A stretch of DNA of 64,000 nucleotides from assembly GCF_003590095.1 (NCBI RefSeq), contig NC_039482.1, forward strand, positions 4,853,657 through 4,917,656. The letters run 5' to 3'. Every line of letters starts with the position of its first letter. Positions within the stretch are counted from its first letter, which is position 1. The DNA is from Trichoplusia ni. Lineage: Eukaryota > Arthropoda > Insecta > Lepidoptera > Noctuidae. The position numbers were made by a program, and so were the translations under genes. This document shows, in pieces, positions 1 to 12,385 of the stretch. Under the pieces are notes generated by a model. The model saw nothing but the letters and a program-made list of their open reading frames with translations, did not search any database and was not told where the DNA came from.

Positions 1-539
1 TGATGACTTGGTATTGAAAATAATTATCCATTTTACACAACAGTGACGTCACGCGTGATTTGATCGATTTACTAAACTACAAGATAGTTATTGAAAACCA
101 ATTATTACTTTTGTAAAAGCTATCGAAACCTGGCTCTAGATAGGTGTGTTCTGTATTTCTAAAAAAAACAAAATATGCAACGAACCTAACTTTTATCATC
201 TGAATAAAACATTAGAAAAAATAATGGTTATGACAACTCTGCATCAAATCACAATACATGAATAATTCATGTTTTCTCTCTCATTCTAACTCACTAATTA
301 TAGATGATGCTATCTCGCTCGTTACTCTGAAATAATGCTTAAAATTTCAAAGTGGCAGACATGTTTTATGGGGTGGAATGGTCCAATAATATTAAAAGTT
401 TAGTCATTAATTTAACTCCATTTTCTCGCCATTATTAAAAGGGCTTTTTAACGCTGCAGTTTTTCACATTTTCGTTAATGAAAATCTCTGGTATTTTAGC
501 AAACAGTATTCAAGAAATTTAAGGATTAGGCATCGGAAG

Positions 540-825
540 AGAAAAACCAGAACCCTGTTATTGAAGGTCTACTATCTGTGTGTCCGTAAGTCACCAGGCT
601 GTATCTCACGAACGGTGATAGCTAGACAGTTGACATTTTTACAGAAGATGTATTTCTGCTGCCTCTATGTTGATAATAAATGTATTTAGTAACACATAAT
701 CTGTGAAAATTTAAACTGTCTTGCTATCAGGGTTCTCAATATGGAGCTGATTATGATGTCATGATGACAGATGGACGGAAAGATGGACAGACATCTGAGC
801 CTCCGTAATAGAGTTTTGTTGTTTC
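540..825 (+). repeat. Dispersed P repeat (CTGTCACCAGGCTGTATCTC family), longest copy
   Basis: Shared words are CACCAGGCTGTATCTCACGA, GTGATAGCTAGACAGTTGA and ACAGATGGACGGA, followed by an AATAGRGTTTTGTT end. The class is unknown; no clear termini were found. Confidence 0.6.
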
Positions 826-897
826 CCTTACAGTTCAGACCAGTTTGTTGTTTGCCATTTTATATATCAAAGTTTTATATACCACTACACACACAAA

Positions 898-1153
898 TTT
901 CCGTGTTTCGGAAGGCACGTTAAATTGTGGGTCTCGGCTGTTATTCCTACATCTTTGACAGTCGTTACAGGTAGTCAGAAGCTTGAACAAAGTCTGACAA
1001 CCAGTCTAACCAAGGGGTATCGTGTTTCCCAGGTAACTGGGTTGAGGAGGTCAGATAGGCAGTCGCTCCTTGCAAAACACTGGTACTTAGCTGAAACTGG
1101 TTGGACTGGTAGCCGATCCCAACATAGTTGGAAAAAGGCTAGGCCGATGGTGA
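898..1153 (+). mobile_element. 5S-derived SINE, 5'-truncated, with 12-bp target duplication
   Basis: It begins inside the family body (GTGTTTCGGAAGGCACG) and ends GGCTAGGCCGATGGTGA. The direct repeat TACACACACAAA flanks it at 886-897 and 1154-1165. The 5S-like head is absent, consistent with truncated insertion. Confidence 0.75.
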
Positions 1154-1165
1154 TACACACACAAA

Positions 1166-2666
1166 AAAAGACTATCTTTATTATTTTTTAAGGTGTTGGG
1201 GTTGTGTTACATTTAATTCTAGCTCAGAATCAATTATTCAAGGCCCAGTCTACACTGACGGAGCACATAAGATGTAGACATATTACAGTTCTTGCGTAGC
1301 ACGGATTACGATAAGATCGTCTACCCCTGACGTGCTTGATTGATTAAATAGAAAATATAATTTGAGACCCTTTGTGTTAAAGAACAGAGTCCAGATTAGG
1401 TTGAAGGTTATATTTTCTTTTAGGCATATAGTATTTTAGTGTTATTGTTTTTGGCTGACGAGACCTTGAGAATGAAACTTAACAACTTAAAACAAAGGTG
1501 TTAAGTTGAGACAGATTTAATATTATGTATTAAGGACTTAATAAAAATTCTAAGTAAATAAAAAAAAACTTTATAAAACTCATAGAGCATTTGAAATGAA
1601 AATAAGTGTATTTTGCTGCTAGTATAACTTAAAATTAAAGTAAAAGCCGGTAAACTAAAAAACGGATAAAACTTATCAATACTTAAACGCAAAAATACTA
1701 AGCCGATCGACATGATTTATCTAGGGATAAGAAGTAACATAGGGTTGCTGTAATCAACCAAAAAAAAACATTAGATTCATGGTTTACAACGATATACCTC
1801 GCGCGTGGAGCCTAGCCGGCGACCGTTAGTATTTCATAAAACTATCAATATCAATGATTGACAGACCACCATGCCCGCCACCCGACTTCAAATGAACAGA
1901 CAGCTAGTGGAGCTACACACAAAGCTATTTGAAGGCAGAGAGCTGTCATGAAAACAATGTTATTGCCAATCTATCCGACCTTGTCGACTGAAGTACGGTT
2001 TGAGCCTTGTACCTAGTATTAAACTATGTATATGTCGGAGATGAGCATTAGAATAAATAACTAAATCATAATTAAAACCTATGAAGTTACTGTTCGCGCC
2101 AATACTGGCTGGTTGTAAAATAGAAGCGCGGGTATATTTGAATTTAGAAGAGTGAATTATAAGTTTCTATTCCGATGTCGGCTATCCTGACACCCAAAAG
2201 AGATCCACGTGGACATATAGATCTTTTTGGTTTGAAACTTCGGCTTTTGAAATGAAATCAAATGAGTTTATTTGCGGCAAGTGTTTGTACAAATTTATTC
2301 TTATACGTAATTAAAATATTCTTACACTTATAATAGTGACGTACAAACATTTTTTTAAATTGTTGTATTGTTATAAAAGTAGTCGGCAACACAAATCAGA
2401 TTTGGCCAAAGTCGATTCTATAACGCCGTTGTATAGTTCAGCATTAGATCATCTTTATGTCGTCATAATTTTGCTTTGCCCCTCAAAACGCAATATGTAT
2501 GAAAATTCCGCTTTATCGTAAATCAGTCAGTACGAATTTCACTTGTAAGATTTGACTGCAGAAAAAGAGATCAATGGAACTAAATTAAAACTTGTCAAAA
2601 ATCTAGACTTTTTTTTGAACATCTTAAAAAGAATCTTATATTAAACTTTTCTTCACGAAAGGCTAA
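1166..2666. other. No gene seen
   Basis: AT-rich DNA with short chance ORFs. A slightly GC-richer stretch lies at 1797-1830, but no splice-bounded frame was found. Confidence 0.5.
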
Positions 2667-3041
2667 ATTACTGCAACTTTTTTTATCGATCACCGAACCT
2701 TAACTTATAAGTTTTCTGAGCAAGACGCAAACGTTGCTGCAGTTTTATTAAAAAGCAATTTTAAAGAAATAACTAAAAGAACAGGTCGCAAAATGCTCGC
2801 AAAAGTTGAAGAAAAATTCAGTGAGTAAAAAAAAGGTGCCTTTTTAAGTTCTGAACTAATATACCGCTTGCATATTTATGGATTCCCTAATAATGTTGAT
2901 TTTAAAACTAAACTACTAGACCGATTTAAAATACATGGGACTACCTCTGAGGCATACACTATTCATGAGGAAAAGTTTGTCGAAATGGATCCACATCTGC
3001 CGCAGATATCACTAATTGAATTTACCAAAAATGTAAAATAA
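2667..3041 (+). pseudogene. Unrecognised coding remnant with one internal stop
   Basis: A frame of 125 codons contains one TAA (2826-2828) and ends at TAA 3039-3041. It reads ANVAAVLLKSNFKEITKRTG before the stop, and LSSELIYRLHIYGFPNN, then EMDPHLPQISLIEF after it. A related-looking open stretch lies in another frame just upstream (2623-2700), which would imply a frameshift. The composition (mixed polar and hydrophobic, few repeats) looks like former protein sequence, possibly from a transposable element. I do not recognise the family. Confidence 0.4.
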
Positions 3042-3207
3042 AAAAAGGATAAAACATTTAATTTGTATAGTTATCCAAAAATAGGTACAATGAACACTTA
3101 AGTTAAAACCGCTGTTACATTCTTGTATTACTAGCATTGTCCGCTTCAAATCGCAAATGATCCCACGGGAACATAAAATCGGGATAAAAACTATCCTATG
3201 TGTTAAA

Positions 3208-3470
3208 CTGGCTGGCCTGTTGGTCTAGTGGTTAGTGACCCTGACTGCTATAACGGAGGTCGTGGGTTCGATTCCCACCCAGGACAAATGTTTGTGTGAT
3301 GAGCACGATCATTTGTTCTGTGTCTGGGTGTAATTTATCTATAATATGTATGTATTTAGAAATATATAAGTATGTTTATCAGTTGTCTAGTAACACAAGC
3401 TCTGCTTAATTTGAGACTAGATGGCGTTGTGTGAATATTGTCCAACATTATTATTAAATAAACAAAAAAA
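3208..3470 (+). mobile_element. tRNA-derived SINE, family A, full-length
   Basis: A tRNA-like head (box A region TGGTCTAGTGGTTAG, box B GGTTCGATTCC at 3265-3275) is followed by a unique body with GTTCTGTGTCTGGGTGT and a 3' end ACTAGATGGCGTTGTG with an A-rich tail near 3455-3472. It is a retroposon, not a functional tRNA gene: sequence continues past the tRNA end without a terminator and recurs elsewhere in the window. Confidence 0.8.
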
Positions 3471-3474
3471 AACA

Positions 3475-4808
3475 TGGTTAGAAAAAATTCTGTCGGCTCA
3501 GTGGCTTTTAAAAGTAGTAGGATTATGGATAAAATTTACGTATCTATGCTCTGGGCCATTCGCATAAATCAAATGAGCATTCATTTACCAAAATCGGTTC
3601 ATCAGTTTATGCGACAGTACTCCGGTAAAAAACTTACAGCAAATGTAGAAACATGTCCTTAACTTAATTGTCCATAATACAACATTACTAAACCTAAAAG
3701 GAGATTGCGGTTCGTATGCAACCTTTTCACATAGTTTATTTGTTTAAACCAGGTAAGCAGAGGGTTAATGAAACCAAGGGTCGCTTCTTTACCAGGGATG
3801 CATTATGAAATATATTTAGAAATATACAGGTTTATATTCGGAGCGGTAACGCCATTGTTTTAAAGGCATAAAAAATGTTGACTATGATTTATTATTTGTT
3901 TGGCAAATATATCATTCTATTCGTGAAAATTATGGTTTTATAGTTTTTGATTGGTTTATTGTGGGAGTGTTTGTTTTCAAACCTCTAGAAATGTAACATC
4001 TTTTTGAGAACTAACTAATAAATTATTCTAATGAGTGATTGTGACCGTTGAAGTCACATTACTTGTCAAAAACAAACTCTTATGATAAAACTTTTGAGAA
4101 TCTGGTCATCGCTTGCGAATCCGGAATTATCTACCGAATACGGAAGCGAATTTCATTCAAATCACAAATTCAAATTAGAAATCATTTTATACAACAGAAA
4201 TAAATACTTATTTACATAAAAATGGCAAAGATTTATTTCAATGAAAAAGATGCTTCAAAATCCCAACAAAAAAAATGAAATACGAAAAAATATTTTCATC
4301 GTAAAATCCGTGCTCTCCAAAACAGATTTAACAACAAAATAAATACCTAAGATGACTTGCTCTATTACCAGTCTAACATCTTTTTATTCAAAAAGCTACG
4401 TAATTCGTGATTCAAGACAAGATTCGCGTGTATACCAAGAATTATTGGGTTTGATTGAAACGAGTATAATGGACGAAATGGATTCCTAACATAAATTTTA
4501 CATAAATCGTTTGCGAAATTACGTTTTCATGAAAGTTCGCTATTAATACGGAGATAACTTAGATGTTTTATATTTATCTGATGGATCGTTTATTTTGCTT
4601 GTCTTTTAGTGTTTCTGTTATCGTTTTTTGTAGAGTATTGTGAATTTATTGGTATTTTATTTTGTCTGTCTGTGAGTTATGAGTTGGTCTTGGAGTGTTT
4701 GTGTTGTAGATTACCGTAAAATAATTAACTAAATCATACCAAAAAGGCTGTTTATGCGCAAGAGAACACCAGTCCCCGATATTTACACCCATATGTACTG
4801 AAGCCATT
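3475..4808. other. No gene seen
   Basis: AT-rich single-copy-looking sequence. No repeat family or credible exon was recognised. Confidence 0.45.
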
Positions 4809-5141
4809 GAGGAGAGCAGCTCGTGGCTAAGCTATAACCGCATAAGTGAATCGATTACAGGTTAAGCTATGCTTGACGCGGTTGGTCCGTAGATCTGTGA
4901 CAATGTTTGTTCCTTCGTGTTTCGGAAGGCACGTTAAATTGTGGGTCCCGGCTGTCATTCCTACATTTTTGACAGTCGTTACAGGTAGTCTAACCAAGGG
5001 GTATCGTGTTTCCCAGGTAACTGGGTTGAGGAGGTCAGATAGGCAGTCGCTCCTTGCAAAACACTGGTACTTAGCTGAAACCGGTTGGACTGGTAGCCGA
5101 CCCCAATATAGTTGGGAAAAGGCTAGGCCGATGATGATGAA
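4809..5141 (+). mobile_element. 5S-derived SINE with small internal deletion
   Basis: The head GCTCGTGGCTAAGCTATAA and the 5S-like stretch (GGTTAAGCTATGCTTGACGC) are present, then the shared body ending GGCCGATGATGATGA. Compared with other copies it lacks the stretch containing CAGAAGCTTG between the GTTACAGGTAGTC and TCTAACCAAGG blocks. No clear target duplication was seen. Confidence 0.8.
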
Positions 5142-6473
5142 CTAAAGCTATTGTGCAATTTAAGCATATTCAGTTAACTGTTAAGCTAGTATAATTTATT
5201 ACCCTGCTCAATTTTGACAACCTGCTTTTTTCCATGACAATTTATTTCTGCAGAAACTTGACATTGAGATTTCGAAGTTGTGTATGCTTCTGAAATGCCA
5301 CCAAAAATTGAATTCCTCACGTGCGATCACCTGAGACCTCTAGATTCAATAATATTCAAACTATGAGAAGGACAACGTTTTGTTATCTTGTCTTCAAAGA
5401 CTATTCAAACTCTAAACCTAAAGAGTTTATAAGTCGGTGGAGACTAAATTATTTCGACACATAAGTTGCAACATGTACAAATCCTCATAATATCCACAGT
5501 AACATCCCAATTCCTCTTCCGTATATTTCATAATATCCCAATCTACTTGATACATTAAATATTCTCTTTACAATAAACATGGTTTTGCTAATGTGTAGTC
5601 TGAATTGCCGCATCGGTACTAGGGCGTCAGAGGGCGAGAGAGGCAAGGTTATCACGATAAAGTATTCTGTTTGGTTCGTCGGTTCATTGAAGGAAATAGG
5701 TGTATCGCTTTTTGACAATCACAGCTGAAAATCATCAGCCTAAAATTATGTGCTCCTGGTATAGACATATCCTTTTTACTCGACTTTCTTAAAATGTAGG
5801 GAATCTATACCGACTAATGCTATATAGTAGTATGTTGTCTGTCCATCTGTCACCAGACCACCATTTGATCCATTTTGGTACGAGTAGTTTGCATCGCGTT
5901 CCAATGGTCCAAGGTAAAAATAAAGGGTGAAAGACAGTGGCTCTAGATAAAGAGAGAGATTTTTCCGCCTTTTCCAGGTGATTAAAAAACCTATTTCTTC
6001 GTCGGCGTTTATGTGTTGACAAACAGCATGTAGTGTTCATTGAAGCCCAGATCTATCAGATGGTATGAATACTAGCTTTTAGTCACCTGTTTGACCGAAC
6101 AGAAATGTCACAATATTGCAGTACTATTAAATTATTCATTTGCATTAAGTAGGCATCGATATTCCGCCATATTCCGTGACTCATAATCATTGATTTCATG
6201 AACTATGAAATATTAATTGGATTTCATCAAAGCGAACTATAATAGCTTCGGTATTTGTTCCGAACCTATAATTATATTGGATTTGATTGTATCGTTGTGT
6301 CAATTTAGGTTTTGAAATAAGTATACTGCGACTTTTATGTATCCAGGTACATGGTAGATAGGTTAGGCATTCTATTGAGGGTTTTGCGTCTAGTTGCGCA
6401 AATAGGTAATAAGCTATAAAAAGGTTTTGTATCAAATATGTTGGTTTTAGTTTAAATTAAACTGTCTTTTAAA

Positions 6474-6552
6474 TTCATCATCATCCAGCCTTTTCCCAAC
6501 TATTTTATTGTCGGCTTCCAGTCTAACCGGTTGCAGCTAAGTATCAGTATTT
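6474..6552 (-). mobile_element. 5S-derived SINE, 3' end fragment
   Basis: On the minus strand it carries the GCTGAAACCGGTTGGACTGG-like segment and the AGTTGGGAAAAGGCTGG end. It is diverged and short. Confidence 0.6.
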
Positions 6553-6597
6553 TAAAATATTATAATATTCAAATTCCTTAACAGTGGGTATTCAAAA

Positions 6598-6730
6598 GGT
6601 AAAGCCGGTCAAGTGCGAGTTGGACCTGAGAAACTGATGGTTCCGTACGAATAGATTAAAAAATTATATCCATCACATTTATACCCGTTAAGACCGATAC
6701 CGATAGTTTTCGACGAGGTGAAGTAACTCT
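6598..6730 (+). repeat. P repeat fragment
   Basis: GGTCAAGTGCGAGTTGGACC and GGTTCCGTACGAATAG match the TCGGACTCGCACTTGG-type end of the family on this strand. Confidence 0.4.
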
Positions 6731-7042
6731 TGGTGCTGTGATAAATATGATGATGTAAAATGATGATAGCTCAACTAGCCGTCAAACATACTCATATAAG
6801 ACCGTTTTCTCATTAAGTCTAGGTTATTTGAGGTTATACCGCTAATAGTTTATTCAACCTCAAGTTGTCCTTAAGCCTCTCATAGTAATTTTCTTAAAAC
6901 ATGCTAATATTTCTTTGTTTTTCTAGGGCTTCACATTTCAGACGCTCATTCCATTAGATAAATAGGGCGTTTTATAAATTTACATATAAGAGGGATGACA
7001 TGACCTATGCCTATACCAAGAGACTTAAAAAAGAGTCATGTC

Positions 7043-7097
7043 GTTGTGCGAGGGAGGCGGCGCTCTACATTTTGTATAGCGTTGTCTTGCTTTCACC
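7043..7097. repeat. Hairpin repeat Q, copy 1
   Basis: The left arm GTGCGAGGGAGGCGGCGCTC and right arm GTATAGCGTTGTCTTGCTTT are separated by TACATTTT. The pairing is imperfect. Confidence 0.55.
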
Positions 7098-7307
7098 CTA
7101 GTAACAGTCCTGTTTCCTACTCTCGTAGTAAGTGTAGTACAGGGAAAGATCTAACAACCTTAATTTTGGCCTCGTCATGAAAGACAGATACTTTTTATAT
7201 AATTTTTTTAATCATGACGGTATAAACTTTTATCCCTCACATATTTTAAGTGGCACGTGCGATGTTTATCAGCTATATCTTTTACAAAAATGTCTCGCCC
7301 AAAATTT

Positions 7308-7375
7308 AAATTATCATCATCAGCCTATCGCAGTCCACTGCTGGACATAGGCCTCTCCAAGTGCACTTGGACAAA
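7308..7375 (-). mobile_element. LINE 3' tail, short
   Basis: On the minus strand GAGGCCTATGTCCAGCAGTG and a GATGATGAT end match the RT C-terminus and tail seen at 21118. Confidence 0.6.
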
Positions 7376-8481
7376 ATTTTAATGTTATACAAAAAAAACT
7401 TAATTGAAGTCACTCTATCCGTTCGGGAGCTATGATGCTACAGACAGATATTATTATTATTTATTTATCTTTAAACAAATAGGTAGGTAACTTATTAACT
7501 AAGCCCCACAAAACCGTTGCAATGGTTTGACTGTGGGGTCGATGAGTCTCTAGACATAGTTACTATCTTACTTAAATGTACTTATTACTAAATATATATA
7601 ATAAAAACATAAATGAGTCACACACATGTGCACCACATACACATAGATAGATAGATACGTTAAACTTTAAAAATGACTTAGTATTGAATGTTTTATTTTC
7701 CTCGCCTTCTATATTTATAGTGGATATGAAAATTCAAATGTGTCCTGCATGATGATTTATTCGTAAACTGACTTGTGGGGTCAAAAGTTTAACTTCAACG
7801 TATTTTCCGCTAGATGGCGTTGAAGTCAATACCTTTTTCAGCTCAAGATTATCTGAAGCTGAAATTTTTCATACTAAACTATACTTTATGGACGTTATAA
7901 TAAGTCATAAAGTAAAGTATTTTATTATATTTTAATTGCTTGATTAGAATTCTTAACACACTAAATAAAAATTAAGCGATAATTATGTGTACGTTGCCTA
8001 TACTTACAGAGAAAATATATCACAAATTGCGTGAAACTATATCATTAAATATATTGAGCTCAGTGACCGCTTATCGATAAGAATTGTACTTTTTTAGAAT
8101 ACTAGCTAACGGCATATAAAAATATTTCTAAGAAATATTTAGTGTAGAAAAATTTGGGAAAGGAATAAAAATTCTTAATGTGGAACAATCCTTGGGTCAT
8201 TAAAAATAGGTAAGCGGACCCGCTCACCGCGCACGCCGCCGCCGCACTCTGTAATAGTAGGTAGCCAATTCTCAGAACTACTAAATATGCGTGTCAAATT
8301 ACATGAAAATAGGTCTAGCCGTTTTGGAGGAGTATGGTTATTAATGTTGACACTAAGATTTTTCTTTATGGCAAGTTAAAATTATTTAAACAATCTTATG
8401 TATCCCATACTTAAACCTTAGTACGTTAAAAATCTATAAATTTCAGTCAAGTAAATAAATAAACGGCAAAATGGCAGGAGG

Positions 8482-8590
8482 TGGATGCGAGCAGCCGAAG
8501 ATAGATCTCGATGGCGTGCTATAGTGGAGGCTTATGTCCAGCAGTGGAAGAATATGGGCTGATGATGATAATTATGATGATGATGATGAA
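8482..8590 (+). mobile_element. LINE 3' tail (RT C-terminus and ATG-repeat end)
   Basis: The frame 8482-8562 reads WMRAAEDRSRWRAIVEAYVQ and ends in TGA, followed by a (GAT)n-type tail. This is the C-terminus of an RTE-type reverse transcriptase. Confidence 0.65.
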
Positions 8591-9297
8591 ATAAATGTTA
8601 GATAAGAAACATAAGTTATTGTCCGTTTCAAATGGATAATGACGAATGGACTATAAAAGAAAAGTCGCTCAAATTGTTTTGAATTAAGCTTATGTTTGAT
8701 ACATCTTAAAATATACAAAATTTCGAAATACTTTTGTTGTATTTATCGAACAACCAACACGGAACATCAAATTTTAAATTCTATTTGTATGTAATATTCA
8801 AAACCGGTGATCTATCGACTTGAACGTAGGATTATGTAAAGTGGGTTCCGCAGCAAATATTTATGAATCCGAGATCCCCATTCATATCTCGAAACCATCT
8901 TAAAACGTGTTAGAAATATTCTTTGTTTAACATAATGACCGGGCTTGCTTTGATCCTTAATTTCATTTTATAAATGATCGTAAATTATTCATTGTTTTTT
9001 TCCTTATATTCTGCGTTAATTGAAACAATGTACAATTCTAAACCAGTATTGCAAAATCTATTAAAATTATTTAATAATAAAACGCTCTATTTAATTAAGA
9101 AGTAAAATTAAAAATCGTCTACAATTGATTCTCGAAGTTTTCCATTTTGCTTTCAAATAAATCTTATTCACGTATAACTTGAAAGCGAATAAACTAAATT
9201 TGATAAAATTTTATCTGTTCTAATAATTGAACATAGTGATCACGGAGTCAGGCAGTCATAGGAGTCAGACTTGCAACTCTGAGGGCTCCGCATACAT

Positions 9298-10530
9298 CAT
9301 ATAATAATAATAAAGCCCTTTATTCTGAACTAAGATATTACAAAAAATTATCACAAAACTTATAGTAAAAAGTCTCTTAATTCAGTGTGCCTTTTGGCAA
9401 AGGCCTCCTCCAGTGATTTCCATTGTTGCCTGTCTTGGGCAACCCTTCTCCATTTTGGTCCGGCTGTCAGTCTGAGCTCATCTTCCCACCTTACTTGTTG
9501 TCTCCCTCGATTTCTTTTACCATCTCTAGGATACCAATCTGTGACTTTCCAATTCCATTTTCCTGTTTTATCCCTCATCATGTGGCCAGTCCATCTCCAT
9601 TTCTGGAGGTCAATTCGAGTGAGTATGTCTGTAACTTTTGTTATTCTTCTTAGATCGCTGTTCCTAACCTTGTCTTGACGTTTACAGCCAATCATACTCC
9701 TCTCCATTGCTCTTTGTGTGATTGCTAGTTTTTCCCTGTATGCTTTTGTGAGGGCCCAAGTTTCACAACCATATGTTAAGACAGGTAATACGCAGGTGTT
9801 GAAGGCTTTCCGTTTTGTAGACATGCTCAGATCTTTGGATTTCATTATCTCTTTTAGCGACCAGTATTTTTTCCAGCCCGTTGCAATCCTGAGAGTAATT
9901 TCTTTCGTCATTTGGTCTTTTGTAGATATCATTTGACCCAAGTAGATATAGTCTTCGACATATTCGAGAGCATCGTCTTTAATTCTTATTGTAACTTCAG
10001 TAGTGTTTGTGATTATTTTGGTCTTTTTGGTGTTCATTCTTAACCCGACTTTCATACTTTCGTCGTTTAAATTGTTAATCATGTGCTCGAGACTTTCAGG
10101 GTTTTCCTCAAGTAGTACTAGGTCATCAGCAAATCTAAGATGGTGTAGTCTTGACCCATTTATATTAACACCGTAATCATCCCAATTTAATTTTCGAAAT
10201 ATATTTTCCAGTACAGCAGAGAACAGTTTCGGGGATAGAGGGTCTCCTTGGCGCACTCCTTTTTGTATACTAAACTCTTTTCCTAGCGTTTACAATTGTA
10301 TTCTAGACTTACTGTTGGAGTAGATACTTTTTATGATGTTGATATAGGTTTCTGGTATTCCTTGTTCTTCTAAACTTTCCCATATATATTCATGGTTTAA
10401 GCTGTCAAAAGCCTTGGCGTAATCAATGAAGGCTATATATATTTTCTTATTGTACTCGTTATATTTTTCCAATACCTGTTTGATTGTATGAATATGGTCG
10501 ATAGTCGAAAAGTCATACATCATATAAACA
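9298..10530 (-). mobile_element. 5'-truncated RTE-type LINE, 3' portion
   Basis: The element carries the C-terminal half of a non-LTR reverse transcriptase and ends in a TTATTATTATTAT-like 3' tail at about 9300, downstream of an AATAAA. It lacks its endonuclease and the N-terminal part of the polymerase. This is the usual outcome of incomplete target-primed reverse transcription. The upstream limit near 10530 is where recognisable protein similarity stops; no target-site duplication was found. Confidence 0.75.
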
Positions 10531-10553
10531 AAAGAAAAACAATTTATGACCAT
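9360..10553 (-). pseudogene. Reverse transcriptase fragment interrupted by one stop codon
   Basis: One frame runs 398 codons with a single internal TAA at 10290-10292. Before the stop is the motif-A block AFIDYAKAFDSLNH. After it come the motif-B block RQGDPLSPKLF and the motif-C box FADDLVLLEE (FADD at 10122-10133), the metal-binding catalytic site. The tail GRQQVRWEDELRL and AQDRQQWKSLEEAFA is typical of RTE-clade C-termini. Residues at the extreme upstream end may be flanking DNA. A single stop and no frameshift mean the copy is fairly young, but it cannot make a full enzyme. Confidence 0.85.
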
Positions 10554-10711
10554 AGCAATAGTTGCTTACCAAGCACCCCGAACCTTCATAATCTATAAAA
10601 AAAACTGTCTAGCTAAAACGTTTCATTGGATATAACTCTTTTCATACAGACAGATTGACTGACTTTCAACCCTTTGGGTAAGAAACGAAGATCAATACTG
10701 TTACGAGAAAA

Positions 10712-10745
10712 CACTTACTTTTAACAATACTGTTAAAAGTGAGTG
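10712..10745. repeat. Near-perfect hairpin
   Basis: CACTTACTTTTAACA and TGTTAAAAGTGAGTG pair at 14 of 15 positions around ATAC. It has no U-run of terminator type. Confidence 0.6.
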
Positions 10746-11006
10746 AATAAAATAAAAACTAATAAAAACGCACGTACTAAGAAAAAACATAAATCATTAA
10801 TCAAAAAGATTAAATAAAAAAGCGAAATAAAAATACTCACTCATCACATAAAATAAATTGTTTGCCATTGAAATATATTACCAGGAATTGGTCTAGTTTC
10901 AGTAGCTAATTAAAAAAGAAAAGGTTTCCAACGAATCATTAAAAGATTCCGAGAGCTTGATATATCGAAAGCGTTCCATATTCATTCGAATGCTTTACTA
11001 CTTTAA

Positions 11007-11225
11007 TCCCTACTAATATTATAAATGCGAAAGTAACTCTGTCTGTCTGTCTCTTAAGCTTTCACGTCTAAACCACTGAACTCATTTTAATGAAATTTGG
11101 TACAGAGGAAGAGATGACCTTGAGAAAGAACATAGGATAGTTTTTATCCCGGACTTTTGAAGAGTGCTCTTGGACACGCGATATAACCGACCTCGACGCG
11201 GGCGAAGCCGCGGGCGAAAAGCTAG
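11007..11225 (+). mobile_element. Helitron-like element, family H2
   Basis: It starts TCCCTACTAATATTATAAAT and ends GCGGGCGAAAAGCTAG, with a strong 3' hairpin GCGGGCGAAGCCGCGGGC. The body has AACATAGGATAGTTTTTATC. Confidence 0.75.
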
Positions 11226-11311
11226 TGCTTATATAAATGTGTGGGTTTACTGTTAATACGAGGTTTCACGAACCAATAGCAGTAGTAGTAGAATATTAAA
11301 ATTTTTGAGTG

Positions 11312-11515
11312 TACGGACAGCCGAGTGGTTTAGGTCACCATGCCAAACATAATGTGCGCGACGTGTCGCGGTGTCGAACCCCGCGCCGGGTATAAGTTTG
11401 TGTGATTCACGAATGCTTGTTCTGAGTCTGGGTGCCTTTGTGCATGTGACTTGAATGTTTGTGCAGCCCCTCGCGTAACTATGATTTTATTGTTTAGTGT
11501 GGAAGACGTTTTTTT
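11312..11515 (+). mobile_element. tRNA-derived SINE, family C
   Basis: The head has CAGCCGAGTGGTTTAGG and box B-like TGTCGAACCCC. The body has TGCTTGTTCTGAGTCTGGGT and GTGACTTGAATGTTTGTG. The tRNA-like part keeps a cloverleaf-like order but the T-loop is mutated. Confidence 0.65.
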
Positions 11516-12385
11516 AGAACTCTCTGTTTGTTTGTTTATCTCTCCACTTGGATTTTTGTAAGTCAATTTTGAGACACTTCCCTATAAGCTAGCAGGCTGA
11601 AATTTTCAGAGTAGATTCAAACCCGATGACATTGCAATCTACTACTACAAAAATGGCTGGACTGATTTTGATAAAATTTGAATGGAGTAACATTTTGAAA
11701 TTATTAATTTAATATTTTCAAAAGACCACGCACGATCTTCCATAGTATTAGTATAGAGCATTTTTCGCTCTTAAGCTATTTATACCGTTTTGGTAAACCT
11801 AAAGCATTCCTTGGCAAGCGACAAGCGAATCTAATCGCACGCAAGCATTTAGACTCACGAGACCTTTCGAACGTATTTTTTAACTTTGAAGTAATCAGTT
11901 TAGGTTTAGTCAGTAAGATTCTCACACTACCTTTTCCGCGGAAAAGGCAAGAACCCATGACAATTAGACCTACAAACTAAAATAAATATAATAAAATAGC
12001 TGTTTCAAATAATTACTTTAGATTTATTTGAACAACGGATCCGTAGTACGCGACGCGAGCTTGTAACTCAAAACCTAATTGAATCTCGGTCTGGCCTTGT
12101 TTAACCTGCCTATTTGACTACTTTATCGGGTCTGGAGTTGGAACCAACACTGGAGTTGTAATGCTATATAGGTGTTGTTTATGTCATATTTTAGTTTGAA
12201 AAGAGTAACTTATGGAGTTTCTTGCCGGTTCTTCTCCATAAGAATGACACTTTTGAACTGTGCAACTAGAGTCATTGTAACGTTTTAAAAGTGCCTGAGA
12301 AACGGCCTTTTTGAAATAAAAACTTTTTGATGTTGTTTATGTCATGCTTGTGGTATAGTATCTACACTATTCTGATTTTGTTTGT

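Noticed and set aside
925..1191. ORFs of the RRSDRQSLLAKHWYLAETG type
   Set aside because: They are readings of the 5S-derived SINE and recur wherever that SINE does, on either strand.
3218..3286. Functional tRNA gene
   Set aside because: The tRNA-like fold is the head of SINE family A. The same head and body recur at 47441 and 48716, and no T-run terminator follows the tRNA part.
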